Positions 17,808 to 26,339 of a stretch of 37,265 nucleotides of DNA are shown here, in pieces. Source of the DNA: Bacteroidota bacterium (lineage in GTDB: Bacteria; Bacteroidota; Bacteroidia; Bacteroidales; Prolixibacteraceae); contig JAUXUF010000075.1 in assembly GCA_030684645.1 (NCBI GenBank), positions 1-37,265 of the forward strand, in the 5' to 3' direction. The notes below the pieces were generated by a model. The model ran no database searches, was not told the DNA's origin, and saw only the letters and a program-made list of their open reading frames with translations. Every line of letters begins with the position of its first letter. Position 1 is the stretch's first letter. A program made the translations under genes and the position numbers.

Positions 17808-18896
17808 TTATGCCGCGCAAATACCATATTTGGGTAAAATATCACGGAGTACTGCAAGCCGGTGCTTTTGCAGGGCATCGTGAAAATATCTCCAATTGCT
17901 CGTTAGAAAGCTATCGTGATAGGGGAAACGATCTGTTCTAAGATCAAACTTTCTTTCAGTTCCAAGGGCCTCGTATTTCCAGGAGCCGGTTCCTTTTGGG
18001 AAATAGGTAATTTTTTCCTCTCCTTTTTCCGCAAAAGAAAAATCTCCGTTGAAAATAGAATCTATCCAATTTTGATGGCGTATTTTGCCATCCACATTTC
18101 TAAACGCAAGAATATTCCTTTCAATTTGATCCAAGTCCTGCTTCGGAATTTCTTGTGTAACGATATATTCAGGGTCTTTCCTGCGAAAACGTACCATTAT
18201 CTGGAATATACTTTCAATTGCTTGTTTGAAGATCAGCGGATTATTCCTTTCAATTTTTTTATTCAATCCGTTGGTATATTGCCACTTTAGAAAAGGAAGG
18301 TCAGGACAGGTCAGTGCGGCGCCATGACCCAGAGGCAGCACCTTCCCAATAAATAGGCTTTTTATGGAATTGATTTTGTCTTGCCAGCTTTTTTTTTGTT
18401 CCAGTATGCCGTCACTATCCAATTCTTTGACTTCATTAATTTGATGACTTACACCAGCAAATTCCTGATGTGCGAAAGTATCGGCAAAAACATGCATGGT
18501 AATTCCTAACCGGTGGAGGGCATAAGGTTCATCAGCATCGAAAATGCAAAGAGCAACCATATCCCGGGCAACAAAACTTCCTGGTGTGCAAACCAGCTTT
18601 TGAATGAATGTTCCATCAGGGTCCTCTCCCGGTTTTTTCCCTCCATTACCGGGCAGAAAATGAAAGGGAAGCATCGCAAAGCGGTTAGCCAGTGGCCTGA
18701 AGTTGCGCAGGTCAATCAACTTATGGGCTGAACTGATTCTACTATAATAGGCATCGTTGGAAAACCGGACTAACCCATTATTAACAGCGTCGTCAACATA
18801 CTGTGATGAATAGGCAACAACAGCTGCTTCGTCTGCAGAAAATCCTGCAAGCCTGGCAATGATGTAAGTAACCGCGTGATGAAAATCTATTTGCAT
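17808..18896 (-). CDS. DUF6765-like protein with a zinc phospholipase C / S1-P1 type metal motif
   Basis: The 362-residue soluble protein begins MQIDFHHAVTYIIARLAGFS followed by SSQYVDDA, matching DUF6765 as I recall it. The segment at about 155-172, His-x6-His-x3-Asp-x3-His (HRLGITMHVFADTFAH), is the core metal motif of zinc-dependent phospholipase C and S1-P1 nucleases, and the N-terminal FHH could supply further ligands. It may hydrolyse a phosphodiester such as a phospholipid head group, but this is inference. No signal peptide is present. It lies 32 bases below the second GWPAWE membrane gene and 36 bases before the glycyl radical enzyme start. Confidence 0.65.
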   Translation of the reverse strand: MQIDFHHAVTYIIARLAGFSADEAAVVAYSSQYVDDAVNNGLVRFSNDAYYSRISSAHKLIDLRNFRPLANRFAMLPFHFLPGNGGKKPGEDPDGTFIQKLVCTPGSFVARDMVALCIFDADEPYALHRLGITMHVFADTFAHQEFAGVSHQINEVKELDSDGILEQKKSWQDKINSIKSLFIGKVLPLGHGAALTCPDLPFLKWQYTNGLNKKIERNNPLIFKQAIESIFQIMVRFRRKDPEYIVTQEIPKQDLDQIERNILAFRNVDGKIRHQNWIDSIFNGDFSFAEKGEEKITYFPKGTGSWKYEALGTERKFDLRTDRFPYHDSFLTSNWRYFHDALQKHRLAVLRDILPKYGICAA

Positions 18897-18927
18897 CGTT
18901 TTTTCTGGTTTTCAAAGGATAATTTGA

Positions 18928-19482
18928 TCAGCTTTTCTTTTTAAGCCACAGATAAAACAGCACCAACGACCCCCAGAAATAAATATAAGTGAGCGTTAAA
19001 CCTATAGCAAAAGGTCCGGTCAGGAGTGAATAGTATTCGCCAGCTTCATATTTTGCCTGAGTACTTGAAATATTAAATGTTGAATTGAAAAGAGCAAGGA
19101 TAATGAATCCAGTAAGAACAAAGAGACCAATATAAGTAAGCCTAAGCAGTTTATCCTTCCCTTTCAGAAGAAGTACAATTCCGAGTTCGAGGCCAAGCCA
19201 GGTTGGAAGAACCGCACAGGCTAATAAAACATAGGCAAAGGCAGCCCTTAAAGGGTGGTCGGTAATATGATCTACCCAGGGCCACATAAAATTAACCTCC
19301 CAGGCTGGCCATCCCAGGAAATAATAAACTGGAGTCGGTGCGATAAAAATAGCTGCATAAGCCAATGTTATAAAGCGGATTAAAAGCTTTTTGTTTTCAT
19401 CCTGACTCATGATTAACTTTTTGCCACCTTCAGCAAGTATCATTCCGCTCATGGCGGCTATTGGAATGTCCATTGCTAGCAT
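18928..19482 (-). CDS. membrane protein with GWPAWE motif (copy 2)
   Basis: The 184-residue protein has about five hydrophobic segments (near 5-20, 35-55, 78-105, 115-135, 150-178). It shares with its neighbour (19569-20144) the order of a short N-terminal helix, then GWPAWE, then a [N/D]xP..AA..Y segment and further helices, so the two are tandem paralogues. The Trp/Glu-bearing GWPAWE lies at the membrane-water boundary and may line a site. I do not recognise a named family. It is the second gene of the cluster leading to the glycyl radical enzyme. It could be a transporter or a membrane-bound enzyme; no catalytic motif is evident. Confidence 0.6.
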   Translation of the reverse strand: MLAMDIPIAAMSGMILAEGGKKLIMSQDENKKLLIRFITLAYAAIFIAPTPVYYFLGWPAWEVNFMWPWVDHITDHPLRAAFAYVLLACAVLPTWLGLELGIVLLLKGKDKLLRLTYIGLFVLTGFIILALFNSTFNISSTQAKYEAGEYYSLLTGPFAIGLTLTYIYFWGSLVLFYLWLKKKS

Positions 19483-19568
19483 AACAGTTTCCTTTCTTTA
19501 GTTTAAGTGATATAAATATTGAAAATTACCGATTTGTGATTTGCAGCTAACCGTTTGATATGAATGGT

Positions 19569-20144
19569 TTATTGCTTATTGGCAGCAAGTTTCCTGCTCC
19601 TGGCTCTAAACCATAAGCCTGACAGGATACCTGTAATGAAAAGATAGCTCATAATCCACATCCATCCTGTGAAAAAAGGAGGTTCGCCAAAAGGATATCC
19701 GCCGTTGTTGCGGATTTCGTCATAAGTACCGATTTGGCTCCAACACCCCCATTTCAAAATGAATGGCAGTGCTGTGAGAAAAATTCCCGCGATTATTCCC
19801 GCAATTACAAAAACATCCCGTTTGGTTTTATACCAGTAATGGCCCAGCAAATATCCGGCATTTCCAAGCAGAATCATTGCAATAACAAAGAGCGCGTAGA
19901 TAGCGGCTACAAAAGGATTATTGTAGGAGTTTTCAATCCATTGAACCGAATACATGGCCTCCCAGGCAGGCCAGCCAACCAATAAAAATAATCCGCCTGG
20001 CGCAAATCCACACGAAAGATAAATATTGAAAGGCCCCAGGAGTTTACTGGTAAATAAATTGGATTCTTGTTGTAAATATTTTTTTGAAATCAAGGCAAAA
20101 ACTTGTCCGATAGTAAAGGCTGCAGGTAAATCAACTTGTATCAT
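19569..20144 (-). CDS. membrane protein with GWPAWE motif (copy 1)
   Basis: The 191-residue protein has about five transmembrane segments and GWPAWEAMYSVQWIENSYNNPF, related to GWPAWEVNFMWPWVDHITDHPL in the next gene. A Pro/Gly-rich loop (NNGGYPFGEPPFFTG) lies before the last helix. It seems to be the first gene of the minus-strand cluster ending at 13162. The 194 bases upstream (20145-20338) are AT-rich, hold no gene, and presumably carry the cluster promoter, although no clear -7 box was found. Function is unknown. Confidence 0.6.
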   Translation of the reverse strand: MIQVDLPAAFTIGQVFALISKKYLQQESNLFTSKLLGPFNIYLSCGFAPGGLFLLVGWPAWEAMYSVQWIENSYNNPFVAAIYALFVIAMILLGNAGYLLGHYWYKTKRDVFVIAGIIAGIFLTALPFILKWGCWSQIGTYDEIRNNGGYPFGEPPFFTGWMWIMSYLFITGILSGLWFRARSRKLAANKQ

Positions 20145-20338
20145 AAGATTAAGTTTTTATGATTTAACTTCCGAACTTTCTGCTTTTTTTGTATTCAGAA
20201 TTTATGGGTAATCGATTAACTATCACATCAATTCTGCATAAAATTTAGTAAATATTTAGTTATTTATAATCCTTAACAGGTGAATAATTTTTAAAATCAG
20301 TATTTATATCAGCTAACCTACTGATAATCAACAGTGAG

Positions 20339-21241
20339 TTAAACTTCAATTCCGAATAAAATCCTTACCACATAACCTAATCCGAAAGAAATAAGACCAA
20401 CAACCGTGCTCAAAATCACCATTTCTGTAAATCGTTTTCGGAATGGTTGGTCGTTGGCCACCGAAATATAATAGGTAAACAGGAAAACGATCAGGATCGA
20501 ATCAAACAGTGCAGCCAGCAAGGCAACATATACGGACGTAAAAATCAGGAAGGGCGCTACCAGGAATATCACTGCAATAATGTATGCAATTCCGGTAAAC
20601 ACGGCTGATTTTATGGCCAGATCCTCTTTTCCTTCAGCTTTGTTCGATAAATATTCTGACGATGACATCGAAAGCGCACCAGCAATGCCGGTGATGATTC
20701 CGGCCAATGCCACCAGTTTCGTATTTTGAAGGGCGAAAGTCAATCCGGCTAAGGTCCCAAGAATTTCCACCAGAGCATCATTCAATCCTAAAACAATCGA
20801 ACCCATGTATTTCAGGTGTTCTTCCTGAATTAGTCCGATCAACTCTTTTTCATGCTTATTTTCATCCTCCGCAACGTTCAGCGCTTCAGGAACCTCTGTA
20901 GCAATCAGTCCGTAGTTGATCTGAGCTTTTGCCTCACCTTTCTCCATCAGTTTCAGGCCAAAAGTTAAGCCAAAGAGTTTGGATATCCAGTAATATTTCC
21001 ATATTTCCCACTGGCTGGGCGAAACTTCTTTATTGGTATAGGTTCCCCACATTTTGTAATGTCTCAGCTCATCGGCAGCAATCTGGTTCAGCACTTTTTT
21101 GTTTTCGGCATCACTGGATTGTCCGGCGAGTTTACTGTAAATGTGATATTCCGTAATTTCCTCACGCTGAGCGTAAATCAACTGCTGGCGAATTTCAGGA
21201 GAAATGGGTTTTTTTATCATGGTTAATTTTTTTTTATCCAC
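20339..21241 (-). CDS. ferritin-like domain fused to VIT1/CCC1 iron/manganese transporter
   Basis: The 300-residue protein has two parts. Residues about 10-140 form a ferritin-like four-helix domain with carboxylate/His iron ligands (REEITEYHIY, AADELRHYKMW, EDENKHEKELI). Residues about 140-300 form a VIT1/CCC1 membrane domain of about five helices with the conserved GLNDALVEILGTLAG and SMSSSEYLS motifs. This layout equals the membrane-bound ferritins (MbfA type) that export or store Fe2+ or Mn2+. The start overlaps the GNAT gene's end by 19 bases, so they are co-transcribed. It likely protects against excess metal. Confidence 0.88.
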   Translation of the reverse strand: MDKKKLTMIKKPISPEIRQQLIYAQREEITEYHIYSKLAGQSSDAENKKVLNQIAADELRHYKMWGTYTNKEVSPSQWEIWKYYWISKLFGLTFGLKLMEKGEAKAQINYGLIATEVPEALNVAEDENKHEKELIGLIQEEHLKYMGSIVLGLNDALVEILGTLAGLTFALQNTKLVALAGIITGIAGALSMSSSEYLSNKAEGKEDLAIKSAVFTGIAYIIAVIFLVAPFLIFTSVYVALLAALFDSILIVFLFTYYISVANDQPFRKRFTEMVILSTVVGLISFGLGYVVRILFGIEV

Positions 21242-21675
21242 TCGTACATTTGGTAGTGCTCGGCAGTCATGCCCAGATGTTCGTAAACACCGTGAGCAGA
21301 AGTGTTGGTTTTGTCGGCATACAGGCGGATACCACGCAAATCAGAATTTGAATCGACCAACTCCTGAATGTGTTTGTACAAGCGGCTAAAAATGCTTCGT
21401 TTACGGAACTCAGGCAGAACATAAACCGACTGAATCCACAGTACCGTTCCGTTGCGCCAGTCGCTCCACTCAAAAGTGGTAAGCAGCGAGCCCACTACCT
21501 GTCCGTTAAGTTCTGCCACATAATAAATCCCTTTCGACGCATCGGCAAAAACGGCTGCGACACCCAATACAACGGTTGGTTCGTGCAGCTCGAACTGTTC
21601 AGTTTCGAGAGCCATTGCCAGCTGAAATTCTACGATTCGGAATGAATCTGTTTCGGTTGCCTGTCGGATCATCAT
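21223..21675 (-). CDS. GNAT family N-acetyltransferase
   Basis: The 150-residue protein fits a single GNAT domain. Residues 45-75 (YYVAELNGQVVGSLLTTFEWSDWRNGT) form the central strands, VLWIQSVYVLPEFRKRSIFSRL at about 78-100 carries the acetyl-CoA loop (consensus R/Q-x-x-G/A, here RKRSIF, a weak match), and ADKTNTSAHGVYEHLGM ends the fold. The substrate is unknown. Its end overlaps the ferritin/VIT1 gene, an uncommon pairing. Confidence 0.8.
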   Translation of the reverse strand: MMIRQATETDSFRIVEFQLAMALETEQFELHEPTVVLGVAAVFADASKGIYYVAELNGQVVGSLLTTFEWSDWRNGTVLWIQSVYVLPEFRKRSIFSRLYKHIQELVDSNSDLRGIRLYADKTNTSAHGVYEHLGMTAEHYQMYEWIKKN

Positions 21676-21823
21676 TTGTAAGTGTTTTATAATTGAGGAC
21701 TAAAATAACAAAATAGTTTAGCTCTCCGGAAACTGTTTCGATATTAAACCTGAAACAGGAGTTCAGGTTCACCGGCAAGTCATGTTTTTTCGTATTTTGG
21801 GCAGAAAATTGATCTTGCCCGAT

Positions 21824-22351
21824 ATGATAAAAATTATTGTTGCTTCTAAAAATCCGGTGAAGCTGGATGCCGTAAGAGAAGGGTTGTCCGTTTTTCTGAA
21901 TGATAAGTTTGAATTAACCGGAGTGTCGGTTGAAAGTGGTGTGTCCGATCAGCCGATGAGCGATGCCGAAACCATGCTTGGCGCAGCGAACAGGGTAGAA
22001 AATGCCCGGGTTCAATTCCCGGGGCACGACTTTTATGTGGGTGTTGAAGGGGGTGTCGGGGATTCCGTTTCAGGATTAATGGCTTTTGCGTGGATTGTGA
22101 TCAGCAACGGCGAAAAAACAGGAAAAGCCCGGACAGCAAGCTTTTACCTTCCTCCTGAAGTGGCAAAGCTGGTGCATCAGGGAATAGAGTTGGGTGATGC
22201 CGACGATATCGTCTTTGCCAAACAAAATTCGAAGCAGCAAAATGGGGCAGTTGGATTGCTCACCAGAGATGTTATTACCCGCAAATCGCTTTATTTACCT
22301 GCCGTGCAGATGGCATTCATTCCGTTTTTAAATCCTGAATTGTATTCGTAG
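21824..22351 (+). CDS. yjjX: inosine/xanthosine triphosphatase (YjjX/NTPase family)
   Basis: The 175-residue enzyme hydrolyses non-canonical purine nucleotides such as ITP and XTP, keeping them out of nucleic acids. MIKIIVASKNPVKLDAVREGL is the N-terminal substrate loop of the family, and VSDQPMSDAETMLGAANR and FYVGVEGGVGD are its central motifs. I place the start at the ATG at 21824; an in-frame ATG at 21782 would add 14 non-conserved residues. Length fits the family (170-180). Confidence 0.88.
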   Translation: MIKIIVASKNPVKLDAVREGLSVFLNDKFELTGVSVESGVSDQPMSDAETMLGAANRVENARVQFPGHDFYVGVEGGVGDSVSGLMAFAWIVISNGEKTGKARTASFYLPPEVAKLVHQGIELGDADDIVFAKQNSKQQNGAVGLLTRDVITRKSLYLPAVQMAFIPFLNPELYS

Positions 22352-22365
22352 TCGAGGTGAAATGC

Positions 22366-22715
22366 TTAATTTTCGTTGTCCAGAATGGTGTCAATCTGGA
22401 TTTTATTTTCAGGAAGATAATTCGTAGCAACGTCCCACAATATTTCATAATCTACACCGAAATATTCATGGGAAACTTTATTTCGTAATAAATACATTCA
22501 TCCCATGGGACTTCCGGATATTTGGCCTTTATCTCGACTGGTATTTTCCTTGATGCCTCACCTATAACTTCAAAGTTGCGAATTACGGCATCAACTGTTT
22601 TGTAATCTTTTTTAAATTCGGGGAAGGTGAAATCTTCAATATATTCTGCAATTCGAGACATTGCAGTTTGAATGTCAGATAGATACATTAAATGTGTTCG
22701 GCTTGTTTTTTTCAC
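22366..22715 (-). pseudogene. hepT: HepT-like toxin, frameshifted
   Basis: The first 78 residues from a GTG at 22715 match HepT/DUF86 (RNFEVIGEASRKIP, KYPEVPWDE), the RNase or AMPylation target toxin of type VII systems. After PWDE the frame reads nonsense for 10 codons. Adding one A near 22487 restores MYLLRNKVSHEYFGVDYEILWDV and a normal C-terminus ending at 22366, total 116 residues. The restored piece carries the catalytic R-x4-H-x-Y motif (RNKVSHEY), so the encoded frame as read lacks the active site. It starts next to the antitoxin stop. Confidence 0.82.
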
Positions 22716-23006
22716 TTACACGTAATTTACTTGCTTCAAAATATTGTCTTTGATCTGTTCTTTCAACGCGTTTTTGGTAACTAAATCAATTTTTCGCCCA
22801 AAGATTTTTTCGAGATAAATTTCAAGAGTAAAAATTTTCCAGCCTATTGGTCTTTCTAATTCCACAAGAAGATCAATATCGCTTTCTTCTGTGTATGAAC
22901 CATCAGAGAATGATCCAAAAAGACCTATCTCACTGACAGCATAGTTTTTGTGGAGTTCTGGTTTTAACTCCCTAAGTTTTGATAATATGTCAATCTTTGT
23001 AATCAT
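22716..23006 (-). CDS. mntA: MntA-like nucleotidyltransferase antitoxin
   Basis: The 96-residue protein has the minimal nucleotidyltransferase signature GLFGSFSDGSYTEESDIDLLVEL: GS-F followed by D-x-D (DID), with Mg-binding aspartates. Such proteins AMPylate the HepT toxin on the Tyr of R-x4-H-x-Y and so neutralise it. It lies directly before hepT on the same strand, the usual order. Because hepT is frameshifted, this antitoxin may be free of its target. Confidence 0.88.
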   Translation of the reverse strand: MITKIDILSKLRELKPELHKNYAVSEIGLFGSFSDGSYTEESDIDLLVELERPIGWKIFTLEIYLEKIFGRKIDLVTKNALKEQIKDNILKQVNYV

Positions 23007-23081
23007 TCTCCAAATATAACTATTTCTACAATTTTCTGAAACTTCCTTTGGTAGAGCAAAATTTCAAATTAGCAGCAACAG

Positions 23082-23426
23082 TTACTGATTCTGTAGTTCT
23101 TCCCAGTATTCTACCGCGCGACGGGTATGAGGAATCACAATGGTTCCGCCAACCAGGTTGGCCACCGAAAATATTTCGAAAACCTCGTCGGTTGTTACTC
23201 CCAATTCATGGCATTTCCCCAGGTGATATTTGACACAATCGTCGCAGCGAAGCACCATCGATGAAACCAGTCCGAGCATCTCCTTGGTTTTGGTACTCAA
23301 TGCACCCTTTTGGTAAGTCAGGGTGTCGACGCTGTAAATGCGTTTCATCACTTTGTTGTCGGCCGCCATGATTTTTTCGTTCATCCGTTCGCGGTAATTG
23401 TTAAAATCGTCGATTAACTGGCTCAT
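23082..23426 (-). CDS. carboxymuconolactone decarboxylase/AhpD-like protein
   Basis: The 114-residue all-helical protein has the AhpD-type CxxC site CDDCVKYHLGKCHELGV with the adjacent His two turns on, followed by a DEVFEIFSVANLVGGTIVIPH helix typical of the CMD family. These proteins act as alkylhydroperoxidase-like reductants or simple decarboxylases. No peroxiredoxin gene is next to it. It is probably monocistronic. Confidence 0.85.
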   Translation of the reverse strand: MSQLIDDFNNYRERMNEKIMAADNKVMKRIYSVDTLTYQKGALSTKTKEMLGLVSSMVLRCDDCVKYHLGKCHELGVTTDEVFEIFSVANLVGGTIVIPHTRRAVEYWEELQNQ

Positions 23427-23479
23427 AGATATTTAGTTTTAAGATTGAGTGTGCTCCAAAAAGTCAAAAATAATTAAAA

Positions 23480-23574
23480 TGCCACGAAGACTCAAAGCCC
23501 CAAAGAAACACAAAGTATTGATATAATTTTTTTAGCCCTTGTGATAACCTTGGTGTTTTGGCGCCTTTGTGGCA
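23480..23574. repeat. imperfect inverted repeat, dispersed-element-like
   Basis: The left arm begins TGCCACGAAGACTCAAAG and the right arm ends TTGGCGCCTTTGTGGCA, which pair imperfectly (both carry 'CCACRAAG.C.CAAA'). Arms with this wording recur in Bacteroidota intergenic spaces from memory. It lies in a 460-base gene-free space (23427-23886) between the AhpD-like and SPOR genes. The rest of that space has no recognisable gene; it holds the SPOR promoter at its right end. Confidence 0.45.
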
Positions 23575-23858
23575 GGGAAATACTTTTCGGAGTAAATTAA
23601 AGATTCATCTGTATGTTTACGGACAAAGTTTCAGGTTTTTGTCTCCTAAAACCACCTCAGAGTGGATTTAGGTGGCTTTATCTCAAAAAAATTAACATTC
23701 AGGAAAAATTCCAATGTCCGGAGTGAGTTTTTTAGAATATGTTTTTTCACTGAATAGCTTCCAAATACTTTGATTAATAGCAGTTTTGTGACAATATTGG
23801 CTCCTGTATTCCGAAACAAAGTACCGTTCGCTAATGGGTAGTTGTGCTATTTAAATCT

Positions 23859-23866
23859 TATATTTG
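23859..23866 (+). promoter_or_regulatory. -7 promoter box of the SPOR/PurF-like operon
   Basis: TATATTTG exactly matches TAnnTTTG and ends 20 bases upstream of the chosen start at 23887. A clear -33 box at the expected spacing is not seen. Confidence 0.55.
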
Positions 23867-23886
23867 CAAACTCAAAAACTGATCGT

Positions 23887-24381
23887 ATGAGGTATTTGTG
23901 TGGTGTCGTCTTTTTATTTGTGCTTTTCAGTTCACAGGGGTATGCTCAGATTGATACGCTTGGACTGAATTCAGGCATATTTAGCCAGACGGCAAAAATG
24001 GAGAACCTTCTCGGGAAATTACAGATCAGACAAGATCCCCGGATTACCGATTTACTCATCCGTCATTCTCAGATTAATCAGCGCCGGCGCGGAACCGATG
24101 GGTATCGCCTGGAAATTTTCTTCAGTTCCGAAAATAAAGCACGGGAGCAAGCTATGCGGATTAGAAACGAGTTTAATCTCATTTTTCCGGATATTCCCAG
24201 TTACCTGCTGTTTCAGACTCCCAATTTCAAAGTGAGGATCGGTGATTTCCGAAACAAGAGTGAAGCCTTAAAAACAAAGAATTACATCGCATCGAAATAT
24301 CCCGATGCCTTTATCGTTAATGATATGATCAGGTTTCCGGAACTATTTCCAGAACAAATAGAACAAACCGAAGAACAATGA
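23887..24381 (+). CDS. secreted SPOR-domain protein
   Basis: The 164-residue protein has a signal peptide (MRYLCGVVFLFVLFSSQGYA, cleavage before QIDT) and a C-terminal SPOR domain at about 82-150: YRLEIFFSSENKAREQA, then 'NFKVRIGDFRNKSEALKTKNY'. SPOR domains bind glycan strands stripped of stem peptides and are typically found at septa. I start it at 23887 rather than the earlier ATG at 23842 because this gives the signal peptide at the N-terminus and matches the promoter. Its end overlaps the next gene by four bases. Confidence 0.8.
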   Translation: MRYLCGVVFLFVLFSSQGYAQIDTLGLNSGIFSQTAKMENLLGKLQIRQDPRITDLLIRHSQINQRRRGTDGYRLEIFFSSENKAREQAMRIRNEFNLIFPDIPSYLLFQTPNFKVRIGDFRNKSEALKTKNYIASKYPDAFIVNDMIRFPELFPEQIEQTEEQ

Positions 24382-26276
24382 GCGAACTGATTAAACATGA
24401 GTGTGGGATTGCATTGATACGGTTGCGTAAACCACTTGAATATTACAAGGAAAAATACGGTACCTGGCAATATGGCCTGAACAAACTGTATCTGCTGATG
24501 GAGAAACAACACAACCGTGGACAGGACGGAGCCGGAATTGTGAACGTGAAGATGGAGCTCGATCCGGGTCAGGAATATATAAACCGTCACCGTTCAATTG
24601 AAGATAACCCGATCAAAAACATTTTTGACAAGGTTGCCAAAGGAATTAAAAAGGCCGAAAAAAATAAACCAAAAGACGCTGACATTCGTTGGATTTATGA
24701 AAATGTACCTTTTTCGGGCGAAGTTTACCTCGGTCATTTGCGTTACGGAACGTTCGGACGAAACAGCATCGAATTTGTTCATCCCGTCATGCGGCAGAAC
24801 AACTGGAAATCGAGAACGCTGGTGCTGGCCGGAAACTTCAACCTGACCAATACCGACGAACTGTTCCATAAATTGATCGCTCTTGGGCAACATCCGAAAG
24901 CCTACACCGATACAGTGACCGTTCTTGAAAAAGTGGGCCACTTTCTCGACGAAGAAAATCAACTTCACTTCCGGAATTACAAAAATGAAGGATATTCGAA
25001 CCGTGAAATTTCACCGCTGATCGAAAAAAATCTGGATGTTCAGAAAGTACTCGAAAATGCCAGTAAGGACTGGGACGGAGGATATGCCATTGCCGGAATG
25101 TTTGGTCATGGCGATGCGTTTGTCATGCGCGATCCGTGGGGGATCCGGCCTGCATTTTATTATTACGACGATGAGATTGTGGTAGTTGCCTCCGAACGTC
25201 CGGTTATTCAGACTGTGATGAACGTGAGGGCTGAAAGCGTCAGCGAAGTGAAGCCTGGCGAAGCCCTGATCATCAAAAAAGACGGGTCGGTTTCAAGTAA
25301 AATGATTCGGATACCACATACCCGCCGGTCGTGTTCGTTCGAACGGATCTATTTTTCGCGAGGAAGCGATAAGGATATATACCAGGAACGCAAAATGCTG
25401 GGCCGGTTGCTCTCGCCTGCCATCCTGAAATCGATCAACTACGACATTGAAAATACGGTATTTTCCTTTATTCCGAATACTTCCGAAACAGCTTTCTACG
25501 GACTCGTCCAGGGAGTGCGGCAATATTGTGTCGATTGGAAAATCAAAGAGTTGAAGGCACGCAACGGCAGTATGACCAACGAGGAAATGGAAACCATTCT
25601 GACGGTTGAACCAAGGGTTGAAAAGCTGGCCATTAAAGACGTGAAACTGCGCACCTTTATTGCCGACGATGCCAGCCGCGACGACCTGGTGGCTCACGTT
25701 TATGATGTGACATACGGAATTATCCGCAACAACACCGATACGCTGGTCATTATCGACGATTCGATCGTTCGCGGAACTACCCTGAAGAACAGTATCCTGA
25801 AAATACTGGACCGTCTGCACCCGAAGAAAATTATTGTGGTTTCTTCTGCCCCGCAAATCCGCTATCCCGATTGTTACGGCATCGATATGGCTGTTCTTGA
25901 AAAATTTATTGCCTTTAACGCGGCTATTGAGTTATTAAAAGACACCAACCAGAAACACGTGATTGATGAGGTTTACCGTAAATGCAAAGAGCAGGAAAAC
26001 CTTCCAAAGGAAGAAATCGTAAATTACGTCAAAGAAATTTACAAACCATTTAAGGCAGAAGAGGTGTCGGCCAAAATTGCTGAACTCTTGAAACCTGACG
26101 AATGCAAAGCCGAGGTGGAAATCATTTACCAAACCATCGAGAACCTGCATGTGGCCTGTCCCAACGATACCGGCGACTGGTATTTTACCGGTAATTATCC
26201 AACCCCAGGCGGTAACAAGGTGGTAAACACTTCGTTTATCAACTACATGGAAGGCAAAGACGGAAGGGCATATTAG
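24378..26276 (+). CDS. PurF-like amidophosphoribosyltransferase paralogue, 632 aa
   Basis: The protein joins a class II glutamine amidotransferase domain (Cys9, in HECGIALIRL; the first eight residues would be a removable leader) and a phosphoribosyltransferase domain with the PRPP loop TLVIIDDSIVRGTT at about 455-470. PurF normally has about 470 residues; this one has a longer N-terminal domain and a C-terminal extension of about 90. I know from Bacteroides genomes that such a 630-residue form occurs alongside canonical PurF. Whether it makes phosphoribosylamine is not settled by the sequence. It is translationally coupled to the SPOR gene. Confidence 0.8.
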   Translation: MSELIKHECGIALIRLRKPLEYYKEKYGTWQYGLNKLYLLMEKQHNRGQDGAGIVNVKMELDPGQEYINRHRSIEDNPIKNIFDKVAKGIKKAEKNKPKDADIRWIYENVPFSGEVYLGHLRYGTFGRNSIEFVHPVMRQNNWKSRTLVLAGNFNLTNTDELFHKLIALGQHPKAYTDTVTVLEKVGHFLDEENQLHFRNYKNEGYSNREISPLIEKNLDVQKVLENASKDWDGGYAIAGMFGHGDAFVMRDPWGIRPAFYYYDDEIVVVASERPVIQTVMNVRAESVSEVKPGEALIIKKDGSVSSKMIRIPHTRRSCSFERIYFSRGSDKDIYQERKMLGRLLSPAILKSINYDIENTVFSFIPNTSETAFYGLVQGVRQYCVDWKIKELKARNGSMTNEEMETILTVEPRVEKLAIKDVKLRTFIADDASRDDLVAHVYDVTYGIIRNNTDTLVIIDDSIVRGTTLKNSILKILDRLHPKKIIVVSSAPQIRYPDCYGIDMAVLEKFIAFNAAIELLKDTNQKHVIDEVYRKCKEQENLPKEEIVNYVKEIYKPFKAEEVSAKIAELLKPDECKAEVEIIYQTIENLHVACPNDTGDWYFTGNYPTPGGNKVVNTSFINYMEGKDGRAY

Positions 26277-26282
26277 CTTCAA

Positions 26283-26317
26283 GTTCCAGGTTCCAGGTTC
26301 CAGGTTCCAGGTTCCAC
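26283..26317. repeat. five tandem copies of a 7-bp unit
   Basis: The unit GTTCCAG repeats at 26283, 26290, 26297, 26304 and 26311 (last GTTCCAC). It sits in the 63-base gap between the convergent ends of the PurF-like and GlsB genes, where it can do little to coding. Such arrays can vary in copy number. Confidence 0.8.
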
Positions 26318-26339
26318 GTTTGAAATGTGAAATTCTTTC

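Noticed and set aside
15287-17820. Two separate glycyl radical proteins
   Set aside because: The N-terminal frame lacks Cys and Gly sites, the second lacks a credible start, and one added base joins them into a normal-length enzyme.
23640-23690. ACCACCT/AGGTGG hairpin as a terminator
   Set aside because: The stem is only six bases with a long loop and no T tract.
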